Assembly (NCBI GenBank): GCA_905182995.1
Contig: CAJJDP010000149.1
Span: forward strand, 124,001-188,000
Length of the DNA stretch: 64,000 nucleotides
Origin: Paramecium octaurelia
Taxonomy: Eukaryota; Ciliophora; Oligohymenophorea; Peniculida; Parameciidae
Direction of reading: 5' to 3'
Positions within the stretch are counted from its first letter, which is position 1; each line of letters begins with the position of its first letter. The notes beneath the pieces were generated by a model that did not search any database, had not been told where the DNA came from, and was given only the letters and a program-made list of their open reading frames with translations. Shown here piece by piece: positions 44,844 to 55,462 of this stretch. The position numbers were made by a program, and so were the translations under genes.

Positions 44844-46794
44844 ATGCTTCCCAAACGATAATATTCGTTTCAAGATCAATATCCTTAGCAGAAGGCTTCT
44901 CCCCTCTAATTGAAGAGAGTTCATTCAGTTACGAGCCAACTCCAGGATGAGGTAAAAAATATTATTATAAAATTGAAAAGAGTGTATATCAGTTGATTTT
45001 TACCCATCAAGTCATTAAGAACATCGAAATAGTTTCCATCACCAAAGAAAAGGACAACTTCTCACTCCACAAAAAACACATAGTCCACTACGTGATCAAA
45101 ATCACCACAGACTACTTCGACTACCAAATTCAACGAAGGTACAAGTAATTTCTTCAGCTCTACGAATAAGTATCGAATTCGGCTATTCTAGTTAAAACCA
45201 AAATTCGAATTTTTTGACTTTCCCCAGAAAAAATTGTTTAAATCCAACAAAAGTGAGGTGGTCCAAGAAAGAAGAAAATCATTGCAAAGTAAAACAATGC
45301 ACTAGAATATAAGAATTCTTATAAACTATACTGTCCTCCCTAGATCAATTGAAACCTGTCGAATTTTTGGAGTTCATTGAAATCCTACAACAATTTTTGA
45401 GAAGAGGATTTGACAATATCAAATTGCACGGTCTCAGCAGCGATCAATTTAATTTGGACTCCCTCCTCGAACCAGAATTGTAGAAGCATCAGCCAACCAA
45501 CGATATTGAAAAGGCCGTGATCTGCTACCTTCACAAGCTCAATAGTCACAAAGAAGACAGAGTCAAAATTATACAGTATCCCCATTTAATTCTATTACAT
45601 CCAGCTAACTCGAAAATTATTTGTATGGCAAACTCTAATATTTATCCTACAACATCATACAGTACTTATTTGTTGGAGACAAAGACAAGGACATCCTTGG
45701 TTTGACCCAAATGGTACCCAGCGATTCAGATTCCCATATACAATGCAATTGCATACTTTCTTTCTTAAGTAAATTGTTGGAATTCGAATACAACCCATGT
45801 AAATTAAATCTCTTACTAATCCAAGTCGCTGAAGTCACCCTCAAAGCCTTCTCAGAATTGAACATGAAACAAATCAAACAAATGAAACTCCAAAATCACA
45901 TCAAAGATAACCAATAAAACAAGTGCTACAAGAATGCTCTGCTCTTGCTCTATCGCTATTTGGAAGGCAACCCCTTGTTGGATCAACGAATCATCAAATT
46001 CCTAATTGAAGATGACGAAGTATTAGCAATTTATTAAACCTACAAATCCCAAAAGTAAACTCTAGAAAGTACCAAAACCTTGGATTCCTCTGATGAAAAC
46101 ATCACTCCTGCCACCACACAAGAAACCATAAGGAAGTTCTCTTCAAAAGACATGATTCTACTAGAAGACGACAACACTTCAGATTTTTTGATCAAAATAT
46201 TGAATCTAAACTATGAATGGAAGCTAGTCAAATGTAATCATCATGTCTATTTGGTTTAGAGTATAGAAATTGCACTCTACTTCATTTGCAAGGATAGATC
46301 ATCAAGAACTCTTACATTCTCAAATGCACATCAATTGAAAAAGTTTATAAACTATTTACTGAATAGAAATAATGGAGAAATTCATTCAAGAAGTTTGAAA
46401 TCTTCGAGACTATAGACGAAAACAATTTTATAGCCTTGGAGACCTCTGTTTGGAGCATTAAATCCTCATTCCAAACATTTGTGTTTTTTAGTAAGTTTTC
46501 CATTAAGGAAAAAAGTGATTGCAAAGTGTCTTTCACTGTAGAGTTTGTGAAAGATACTTCGAAGGAACACCTGACATACTTAAAGAAAAACGAATTATTA
46601 TGTATTAAAATTGAGAAATCCTAGGTAAAAAGGTTTCATATGTTGAAATCTTTAAAATTGATGAAGAAAGGATACAAGTTGTAACGGTGACTAACTTGAT
46701 AGACCAAGAATAGAAAAATCATGTATTACCCTCATTGCTCAATGAAGACAACTCATTCGAAGTTCAAATTGATAAACTGTACTAATTGCTATGA
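44844..46794 (+). CDS. PX domain plus START-like lipid-binding protein (596 aa)
   Basis: ATG at 44844, TGA at 46792-46794, six introns: 44952-44980, 45170-45191, 45289-45313, 45576-45604, 46261-46292, 46602-46624; coding length 1,791 nt. Residues ~45-155 form a PX domain: 'YVIKITTDYFDYQIQRRYKQ', 'FLQLYEQLKP', 'FDFPQKKLF', 'VVQERRKSLQKFL' (phosphoinositide contact via RRY and QERR). The middle is helical. Residues ~400-590 resemble a START domain ('KWRNSFKKFEIFETI'-type core reading WRNSF...ETIDENNFIALE, then 'SVWSIKSSFQTFVFF'). Architecture suggests endosomal lipid sensing or transfer. Every intron is needed to keep both domains in frame. Confidence 0.85.
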
Positions 46795-46842
46795 TATGTA
46801 TATATTTATATGTACTAAGAATAAATATAGTGATAATAAAGT

Positions 46843-47286
46843 TCAAAATATGTCATCTAAGTTGATATGCTCCCGAATATCTTAGGACTTTCTCTAACGT
46901 TTGCTCTTACTCTTCTTCGTTGTTCGTCTGCACTGATTCGTTTGTTTGGATTGAATTTCGACAAAATGAACTCTCTTACGGTTTAAATCTTGAGAAAGTG
47001 ATACCGATGGCGTTTTCAATTATTGTTTTAAACAAGGCCTCTTAGATTTAGTATCTGATTTACTTTTTGGTATCAATTGGATGTAATTGGAATTAGCTAA
47101 CTGTGTTACTTCAGTCCTGTAGTCCTCAGGATAGATCAATTTTTATTTTTCCACATTTATTTTTAAGAATGCTATTTCATCATGAATTTAATCTAAAGAT
47201 ACTTCGCTCTCCAAGAGATCATCAAATGAAAACGATTAATTGGTTTCAACAGACGTATTATAAACAAATGGAATAGAACAACCCAT
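46843..47286 (-). CDS. Small MGC-start basic protein (147 aa)
   Basis: ATG at 47286 (minus), TGA at 46843-46845; 444 nt, no intron. It begins MGCSIPF, a candidate N-myristoylation plus palmitoylation signal. The first half is acidic; the second half is Lys/Arg/Gln-rich ('RRTTKKSKSKRQRKSQ'). No domain recognised. It is convergent with the PX-START gene with 48 bp between stops, and ~660 bp from the DHHC palmitoyltransferase 3' end. Membrane anchoring is inferred from the first three residues only. Confidence 0.7.
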
Positions 47287-47949
47287 AAATAAATAAATAT
47301 TTATTTAATAAAAATAAATCTATAATTACTTTAATTAAATTATAATATATTTAATTTTTACGAATTAAAATAATAAATTATATCCAAATAATTTATGAAA
47401 GTGTCGCAAGATTAATATCAAAATGGTCACTCTTCTATAATTTACCAAGATTACAAATTACTTAATTTTATTATTCCTACTAATTAGGCCATGTATAATA
47501 TTGTCTCCAACACTATCATGTAGTAGAATCATCTAATTATAAAAAATTAATTTATTATAATTACCAAAATTAATCAATCATCTGAGGTGTTATAACTTCC
47601 TTTGAATAACTTCCAAATTAAATACTCAATTATTTCTATAGGTTAGGGACATGAATTTTAGTAGCATTGTATTTCTTGTATTGCATATTTATTATATTTA
47701 ATTACAAAATGAAATAATTAATTAGAATAATTTTATATTGCATAATTAATTTTGATGTTAAAAGTTTGAATATATATTTTCTGACTTTAAACTCTATGGA
47801 TGGATACTTCATCAAATTAGAGAGAGATTCTCAACTATTTTCATATTTAATTTAGGATTACTAAAAGACGAAATTTAAAATATTTTCGATACTTGAGGAC
47901 ATCAATAGAAAATCTGTAATTGAATGGTTAGAACACACAAATTATTAAA
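47287..47949. other. AT-rich spacer
   Basis: About 660 bp with no coding frame that persuades me. It contains the promoter of the MGC-start gene. Confidence 0.5.
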
Positions 47950-49148
47950 TCATTATTTTTTTTTACTTTTTACTTTAGGGTTCTAATCCAAATCATCTGG
48001 TTCATTAAACACTCTTTTCAATCCTCTCCAAATTCCTATAGATTTAGTTGTGATTATCTTTTATTGACATTATTTGACCTATTCCAACTTGGTAGTCGCC
48101 TACTTGATATCCTCTGGAGTTTGTGCATCTTTAAGTTGCTTTTCTAAACGTTCAGTCTCTTCATCAAAGAAATTCAAGAAATCACTTCTCTTCATTCTTT
48201 CATTTGTAGTGGTATCCTATCCAATCATATAGAGATGGTAAAGAGCAAAGCAGGTCAATGCAATGCCCATAACAATACACAGAATGACGATGAAAATATA
48301 CATGGTGTTTTTGTAGAACAAATATTGTGCGATGATTCCCCAAGTGGCTTGCAATCTCTACTTGGTGACAGGATCTCTAAATTGAACATCAATGAATTAC
48401 CTGAATTGTGCTTCTAGGAGATTCTCTTTTACGATGATTCCCCATATGCAACGGAAACCCAAATAGGCTCCATAATCACAGAGGATGGCATGAGTAAGGA
48501 TGAATTTGACAAAGTACTTGTAATTCTTTTATCCCACACATTGTCTGATCCAAACACAGTGATGATCAAAGCGACTAACACACACATTGCAGACTCGGCA
48601 ATGTTTGCTTCTTGCTGGTTTGATGATGTTGCAGGTTTTGCATTGATTCTCCTTCAAATACACCACATTGTCATAGTACTCCTTGAATTAATTGACGTAC
48701 TCTTTGTTGTTCTCCTTATTTATTATTCCTGGTTTGTATCGACAAGCTTGAAAGAAGGAGTAGAAACAAAAGAGGGCCATGGTTGATCCGATCGCGGTGT
48801 CGACATGGGATACAAAAGGGTTTTTATTGAATAATTCAAGAAATCCAAAGTACAGATAAACCAAATAGCCTCCCACTGCGACCAACACGTAGAATATTTA
48901 AACGAGGGGATGGTTTGAATAGAAGAAATAGTCTATTCCTCTTGAAAATAGTTTGAAGATGCGTTCTCCCAATATTTTCCTAGGTTAATAAACTCTTGAA
49001 TTTACTTGAATATCGATGGGATGGTGTTGAATACGAATCTGTTCAGCATCCCCAACAATCCTGGAGAGTTGGGATCGACACAGACCAACAAGTACAAGGA
49101 GGCACCTAACACCAAGAACAGGAGGGTAAGAATTACAAGGAATTCCAT
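47950..49148 (-). CDS. DHHC-type protein S-acyltransferase (390 aa)
   Basis: ATG at 49148 (minus), a 26-nt intron (48980-49005), TGA at 47950-47952. The order is: TM helix 1 (residues 2-24), a loop with '[14 protein letters not shown]', TM2 and TM3 ('[14 protein letters not shown]', '[12 protein letters not shown]'), the zinc/catalytic DHHC cysteine-rich domain (~160-210: '[19 protein letters not shown]', '[18 protein letters not shown]'), then a long TM near 265-290 ('[16 protein letters not shown]'). A 'TTNERMKR' TTxE-type motif follows. The catalytic DHHC is intact. WIRQCVG differs from the common WVNNCIG. It palmitoylates membrane proteins in endomembranes. Its ATG is only 19 bp from the divergent ATG of an MGC-start EF-hand gene. 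Confidence 0.92.
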
Positions 49149-49167
49149 TACTTAATTAATTATTATA
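49149..49167. promoter_or_regulatory. 19-bp divergent intergenic region (DHHC / EF-hand)
   Basis: Only 19 bp (A/T plus one C) separate the two divergent start codons. Promoter elements and 5' UTRs for both genes must fit here or extend into the coding regions, unless one true start lies further in. Confidence 0.6.
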
Positions 49168-49631
49168 ATGGGTTGTGGAGCTCAAAAACAATCTTAAGGT
49201 TTGTCGCCTTAATTAAGGTAGAAGGCATTAGAGATTTTCAAGAAAATTGATGTCAATAATTCTGGTTCTATTGACAAGGATGAAACTCAAAAGTTTTGGA
49301 AAACCAATTTTGCCAAAGTGAATACTCAAGCATTGTTTAATGCAGTTGATTTTGATAAAAGTGGTCAGATTACTGAGGATGAGTGGATGGCCTTCTGGGA
49401 AATAGTCAAGAAGAGTGGATATTCGGATAAAGAGATTTTTGAAGAGGTACACTCAATCATCTAAAGATGTAGTTGGACAATTTGATGGAAGGCAAGGCTT
49501 GGGTATAATTTCGTAAAGTGGATGAGTTTGTTAAACGAGATTAAATGAGAAAGAAGAGTCAGGTCAAATAAATCGTTGAGGAAAATTCTAAAAGAAAATC
49601 TATTCTTTAGCAAGAATAACATAATAATTGA
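49168..49631 (+). CDS. EF-hand protein with MGC N-terminus (145 aa)
   Basis: ATG at 49168, a 26-nt intron (49447-49472, GTACAC...TGTAG), TGA at 49629-49631. Two EF-hand loops are complete: residues 28-39 'DVNNSGSIDKDE' and 61-72 'DFDKSGQITEDE', each with acidic residues at 1, 3 or 5, Gly at 6 and Glu at 12. The N-terminus MGCGAQKQ is a candidate dual N-myristoylation/S-palmitoylation signal, as in calcineurin-B-like or KChIP-type sensors. The C-terminal ~50 residues are basic and helical. A Ca2+-responsive membrane-associated sensor is the likely role. Confidence 0.85.
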
Positions 49632-49820
49632 TTAAATATATATGATATTATAATGACATTAATATTATTATTTCTCTAATTTATAAAATAATTAATGGAT
49701 GTTGATCACAATTGATTGATAAATTATTTTTACGCATTTTTTATTCATTTAATAACAACAACCTCTTGGGGGTTTCTAATTATAATAAGCACTTAAAAAT
49801 TATATTAAATTATTTAATAA

Positions 49821-51116
49821 ATGAATAAAAGATTTAACAGTGTTCCTCGTTTGAAAATTGCTACATCCTTCCAAGTTGAGTTAAACAACATTGGCAATTC
49901 CCCCACCTTTTTTCATACGCCAAGAAGACAAGTAACGGAATCCAATAAATCAAATTATTTTCATAAATTATCCTACTAGGATCAATGGAAATCGGAGAGA
50001 TTGATCAAATACGTGAGACACAAAATAATTGACAAGGGAATCAACAAGAAACAAGGGTTTTAAGAAGTTTTCATTCTTAACAATTTCAAAGTATTTAAGT
50101 ATTACATTCCACTGTATTAAAAAATTGACAATGAAAGTGAGCTCATTTCAGATTTTATTGAACAAAGCATGCATCTTAAAACCCTTTTGAATTTAAAATC
50201 CACTCCAAAAATTTGGACTCTAGATGGCACTCAGATTAAAAATTTTCACTTGCCAAATTAGAAAGTATTTTATTTAAATAACAGTTTTGATTTCTGGAAA
50301 ATGATTGCTCATTACAATTAATTTAATGGATCCTTCCAAATGAACCTACTCGACTCACTCTATCAAGATATCTCTTCATTCTAAAACTCTTCTCAAATCT
50401 TTGATTACTTTTTTACTAATAAAAGCGCACTAAAATAATATTTTACCATGTAAATCAACAAACTACCATACATACAAAACGTACAACCCAAAATTGATTT
50501 GGAAGATCATGAGATCGATACAGCTTTTGCTATGTTGGACACTGAAAAGCAGAAAACCAAAGTGCAGATCTTTGAGCAATTGAATAAGGAGATGAATAGC
50601 AAATCGATCTACTCCTAGAAACAAAATAAATTAATTAGATTGAACATTAAGACGAGGACAAGACAATCCATTGAAAAATAAATCTTATAGGAGAATATCA
50701 CCAATCCTGAGGATTTGCAATAGTAAATCTAAGAGCAAGTCGAATGCTCCAATTTGTTCATACCCTCATCTCGAAGCATAGAAATATCCTAAGTTAGTAG
50801 TCCTTTTCAATTAAAAACGAATTTTAAAGATAGATATTTTATGAAGAATGTTAATATTGACAAAATTCAAATGGATTACAAAATAACCAGAAGATAAACT
50901 ATTAATTTCTTAACAATCTTTAAATGTTTACTGAATCGTGAACCTCAACCAAACAAACTGTTGATATCCAAAGCTAACTTACTCTTGGCTTATCCATATC
51001 TATTGATGGAGGGATAATCATGTGGCTATGATGCTTTCTTGTTTATTAAAGAGACGACGAATACGAGATTTAGCTTTGAAGAATTTGTCAGAATTTTCAC
51101 TCAAGGCAAAGCATGA
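49821..51116 (+). CDS. Conserved-looking unknown protein (431 aa)
   Basis: ATG at 49821, TGA at 51114-51116; 1,296 nt without an intron. I do not recognise the family. The protein is hydrophilic with alternating helical and aromatic-rich segments. The C-terminal ~60 residues ('LLLAYPYLLMEGQSCGYDAF', then 'RFSFEEFVRIFTQGKA') resemble a degenerate EF-hand-like or acyl-CoA-binding-like helix pair. No signal peptide or TM segment. Codon use (frequent TAA/TAG for Gln) matches neighbours. Confidence 0.75.
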
Positions 51117-51238
51117 GTTTATTATATATCACTAGTATAAAAATAATAATAAGAAAGCTGTATAGAAAGCATTCTGCATTGTGTTAACAACTATCAAAAA
51201 TTATTATCCCTGATTTGTTATTGTTTCATTATTAATTT

Positions 51239-52344
51239 ATGTAATAAGTTAAATATCCATAATTTGATATTCAATCTCCTGAACAGAGGGAACATGCACA
51301 ACCCTAATTATTCTAGAATACTCAAGAAGATATTAAATACCTACCAGTTTTGCCACAACAGAATCCGAATTTCCAACAGTATCAATAAGTCATAATCCCA
51401 TATTCATAATAAATCAATAATAATCAACCAAATTATTACAACCTCGATTAGCCACTTCAACCAGTCTACTCCAAACTAATAAAAGACTCAGATTTCTTAA
51501 CCTAAAAGTTCTTTTTAAGCAGCATTTTGGGAATGTTCACATTGTGGTCCTTTCTTTTTGTCTTATTCTTATTTGTGATTTAAGTGTCGTTTTAAAAATC
51601 ATTTTATGAACACAAAAGTTCATACCCTTATTGGATTACTGCAAGTGTTATGCTATTGATTGTTTTAGTAAAATTGGGATCAATGGAAAGATTTAGAAAT
51701 GTAAATAAATCATAATACATTAATTAGCCTGGATTGACATTTCTATTTTATTTTGGATCTATCTTTGCGTATACCTTAATTTTCTTTTTTATCTTAGGAG
51801 CATCCTCTTCAGGTCCTAATAGTGATTTGCCAAGTAATTAATAAACTCAATAAATTTAGGCTCTTTTATTGTTGGCATATTCATAGTGATTCCATTGTTC
51901 GCTAATTTCATTGTTACCATCATTTTATTAATATACGTGCTAATAGAAAACTAGGAATTCAGATTTTAGAGTACATTTTCATCTTGAATTTTATAGAGGT
52001 CTTATGTTGCGAATTCTTGTGTGTCTTGCCTTTTGCTATCCTTTTTATTCCAATGATACTTAGTTTGATAGTCTTGATGCCATACACATTTTTATTGATG
52101 AATGTCCTGAAATAAATTCAATCTGGAAGAGTATCTATCTCAAATCAATAATTAGTTTAATTTAAATAAGGATTAGATACTGAGTGGAACCTTGGCTGCC
52201 TATTATGGATTATTTGTCCCTTTTGATTTGTGTGATTGATTTTTAATTATGCGTGTGTTAGCATTTTATTACTAATTGGGAAACCTGTTTATTCTTGATT
52301 TACTCCTTATTATTACAATGATAAATTGGGTTTCAATCTACTGA
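51239..52344 (+). CDS. Multipass membrane protein with Gln/Pro/Tyr-rich N-terminus (332 aa)
   Basis: ATG at 51239, TGA at 52342-52344, introns 51834-51859 (26), 51971-51996 (26), 52131-52155 (25) and 52232-52261 (30); coding length 999 nt. The first ~80 residues are Gln/Asn/Pro/Tyr-rich, then about seven hydrophobic helices follow, e.g. 'FTLWSFLFVLFLFVIQ', 'YWITASVMLLIVLVKLG', 'LTFLFYFGSIFAYTLIFFF', 'IVGIFIVIPLFANFIV' and 'LFILDLLLIITMINW' at the C-terminus. Topology and the proline/tyrosine-rich head recall TMBIM/Lifeguard (BAX-inhibitor-like) proteins, but this is a resemblance only. The stop is 81 bp before HEN1 on the same strand. Confidence 0.7.
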
Positions 52345-52425
52345 GAATTGGTTTTTCTCCTTAATAATTCAGATAATAAATTACAGGAATTATTATTAAA
52401 ATAAACTTAACTAAATAGTGGAGTA

Positions 52426-53468
52426 ATGGAAATAAAGGCTTATGAAAATGATATTTTTTATGACAATATGGGGATGAGACTATGGGAAAGAAGGCATCAA
52501 CAACTGGATAAATACATAGAGAAAGAGAGAACATTAGATATTGGATGCAATGATGGCAAATTTATTTAAAGATTAGCTCATTCCTTAGATTTCAATTTCA
52601 TCGCTGGATTGGACATTGATCTCGAAGTTCTCAAAGAAGCTTGGTAAATTTCATTTTAATCGAAGTGATAACATAGTTTACGATCAGATCCAAGACTGTC
52701 TTAGATCAAATAGAAAATCAGAATGTTGGATTAAATTGTTCCATGGAAATGCTCTAAAGAAGTATAAACAACTCAAATAGATGAATTTTGAAGTATCGAT
52801 CCTTATTCTAAACATAGTTAATCACACTTATAGAGGTCGTAGAACATTTGCAATTAGAATAATTGGATGACTTATGTGAAAATGTATTTGGATATTTGAA
52901 CCCTCAAAGAATTATTATTACAACTCCAAATTCTGATTTCAATGTCTATTTTAAATAGCTGAATCCCAAGTTTGTCTTGAGACACCCAGATCACAAATTC
53001 GAGTTTTCATAATAGCAATTTTTGGAGTGGACATCTGCTCTTGCTTCAAAATATCATTATTCAACTATCTATGAGGGAGTGGGGCAACACAAATCTGGAG
53101 ACCTTTCAAATGGATATGCATCCCAAATTTGTATTTTCACTAAAATCAAAGATTATGAAAACAATTTCGTATATGATTAAGAAGATATCTAATGTGTTTT
53201 ACAACACTGCTTGCCCTATGATGGTCGCACTGATGAATAAAAATTAGCAGATGACATAATAATGAATTATTCAAGATTTTCATTATAGTATTCGAATGAT
53301 ATTGATGATTTTGAATATGATCTGCTCTCCTAACTTGACGACTCCGATATTTTGATGAGGATTAGAGATCTGCCTAGAATTGAGTACTTAGAAGAGATGA
53401 TCAAACAGAATAGTAATAGATTCTCTATTTATCAAAATGATTATTTATTATTGAAATTAAATTATTGA
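52426..53468 (+). CDS. HEN1: HEN1-type small-RNA 2'-O-methyltransferase (331 aa)
   Basis: ATG at 52426, introns 52644-52665 (22 nt) and 52793-52817 (25 nt), TGA at 53466-53468; coding length 996 nt. SAM-binding motif I is 'TLDIGCNDGKF' (~residue 37). The HEN1 metal-site motif E..EH is 'LIEVVEHL' (~120), followed by 'IIITTPNSDFNVYF' (~147) and 'RHPDHKFEFSQQQF' (~170), which supply the family's second metal-binding His. This is the compact bacterial/animal-type HEN1 catalytic domain without a plant dsRNA-binding N-terminus. In ciliates HEN1 homologues methylate the 3' ends of the scan RNAs that guide DNA elimination, which is the likely role here. Confidence 0.93.
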
Positions 53469-53597
53469 TTATGCTTTAAAATAAATTTGTTCATTCTTAT
53501 ATTATTTAAATTTGATCATTCAATTTATTATTTTAAAATAAATTTATACTAAAACCTATGATTAGCTTGTCTATCTTATTTATTAAAGTTATAATGT

Positions 53598-53603
53598 AAA
53601 AAA
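53598..53603 (-). terminator. Pol III T-run terminator of 5S gene 1
   Basis: Immediately after the 5S 3' end the minus strand reads CCC then six T, a standard RNA polymerase III stop. The same run follows all four 5S copies (eight T at 56974-56981). Confidence 0.7.
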
Positions 53604-53605
53604 GG

Positions 53606-53723
53606 GTTGTCAACACGAGGACTTCCCAAGCGGTCCCCCACCTTAGTACTAACCTCGCCTTAAGCCGCTTAACTTCGGAGTTCGAATGGGATCCGGTGCT
53701 TTAGGCTTAGTATGGCCGACAAC
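53606..53723 (-). rRNA. 5S rRNA gene, copy 1 (118 nt)
   Basis: The minus strand reads GUUGUCGGCCAUACU... and ends ...GUGUUGACAAC. The ends pair to form helix I. The 5S core features are visible, including CCGAUCCC-like 'CGGATCCCATTCGAACTCC' (loops B/C and box C region) and 'GGTTAGTACTAAGGTGGG' (loop E/helix IV). Length 118 nt is normal. The duplicate at 55091-55208 belongs to the assembly repeat. Confidence 0.95.
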
Positions 53724-53743
53724 GATATTTACAATACACTCCT

Positions 53744-53752
53744 CTATTTATA
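53744..53752 (-). promoter_or_regulatory. TATA-like element upstream of 5S gene 1
   Basis: TATAAATAG on the minus strand at -29 to -21 relative to the 5S start. The same element at the same distance lies at 57122-57130 upstream of the other distinct 5S gene, within ~28 conserved upstream bases. Confidence 0.55.
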
Positions 53753-55090
53753 ATCCTTATTAGATAGTTTTATAATTTCAAAAATAAATATAGAGGGGAA
53801 TTAAATAAATAAATAAATAAATAAATTTAATTGTGAATTATTGATAAACTCTGAAATGAATATGATTAAATTAATAATGATAGTATGTTATAATATTTGA
53901 GAATAATAAAGACACAACAATCATGCTGTCATAAATTAAAATTATTTTTATTCGAAACTTAAATCATACATTTATAATCAACCATCAATCATTTATATAT
54001 CAACAATAACAAATGTTGATAATTTTTGATTGTAGATTAATTAAGTAATTTTACAAGTTGAAGTTGTAATATCAATTAATAGTTCTTAAATAGCATTAGT
54101 TTAGGTTATGAATCGAGCATTAATAAATAATAGATTAATTGCTCCATAACAGGAATGTTCAAATTAATAATAAGTTTAGCTTACAGGACAATTCTGACAT
54201 TTAAACAATTTACTTTTTATCTTTTTACCAGTGATACAATTGCAATTAATTTTTAATTCTATGTTAGAAATCGACTTGTTTATTGTATGATATGCACTTG
54301 CTGTAAAAACAGTTTAATCATTAGTGAACTCAATTGAAAACATGGGCCTAGGCAAACCTCTATATTCAAGTTTTGAAGAAAATCTAATAAAATTGCACAC
54401 AATAGGTTAAGCCAATTTGGTAAAAGATTTCAACATTCGAACTTTATTGTGATAATTTGGAGTATATCCTGCTCCCCCTAAAAATTGTTAATAATTTAAT
54501 TTTTACAATCATTTATCTAATATTTTGTACCAACACCATTGTTATCTATAACTACAAGCCATTGTAATATAAATGAATCCTGAAAAGCCATACCGCTAAA
54601 TGGATAAAACTCTACTCGATCTGCTTGATTAGGATCATATACATTAGAAGAATAATTTGTCAGCGCTAAGATTGAGTTAGATTTAATGAAGAATTCATCG
54701 ATTCCTAAAACAATTTAATACCCAAGAGAGATTAAGTTTTCTGATTTTCCAATAGAATAGTGATTATAAAGAGAAACAATATTTGGAGGGGTGAAGAAAA
54801 CCTGTATAATATAATTAAAACTTACGGATAGTTAAACATCTGTAGGCCCTATCGAACTAAAACTTGTAATTGAAATGAAATAAGTATCACAATTAGCATT
54901 AGCATAATAATAACTGAGATTCTGAGGCGGAATCAAGTTAAACTAACTGATAACTTATATTCTTTGATCATCAACTGCAAACCACCTAATCCTGAGTCTA
55001 TATGTTCTCTCATATTAACAGTACAAATACATAACAAAGTCTATGATTTTCAATTATACACTTACTTGTTAATGTAATGTNTAAAAAAGG

Positions 55091-55208
55091 GTTGTCAACA
55101 CGAGGACTTCCCAAGCGGTCCCCCACCTTAGTACTAACCTCGCCTTAAGCCGCTTAACTTCGGAGTTCGAATGGGATCCGGTGCTTTAGGCTTAGTATGG
55201 CCGACAAC
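55091..55208 (-). rRNA. 5S rRNA gene, assembly duplicate of copy 1
   Basis: Identical to 53606-53723, at offset 1,485, beginning ten bases after N55081. Probably the same genomic gene. Everything said for copy 1 applies. Confidence 0.85.
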
Positions 55209-55462
55209 GATATTTACAATACACTCCTCTATTTATAATCCTTATTAGATAGTTTTATAATTTCAAAAATAAATATAGAGGGGAATTAAATAAATAAATA
55301 AATAAATAAATTTAATTGTGAATTATTGATAAACTCTGAAATGAATATGATTAAATTAATAATGATAGTATGTTATAATATTTGAGAATAATAAAGACAC
55401 AACAATCATGCTGTCATAAATTAAAATTATTTTTATTCGAAACTTAAATCATACATTTATAA

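Noticed and set aside
52005-52200. ATG followed by a signal-peptide-like stretch (MLRILVCLAFCYPFYSN) inside the multipass gene
   Set aside because: It is an out-of-frame reading; using four short introns the hydrophobic frame is continuous over the whole gene and its length is divisible by three.
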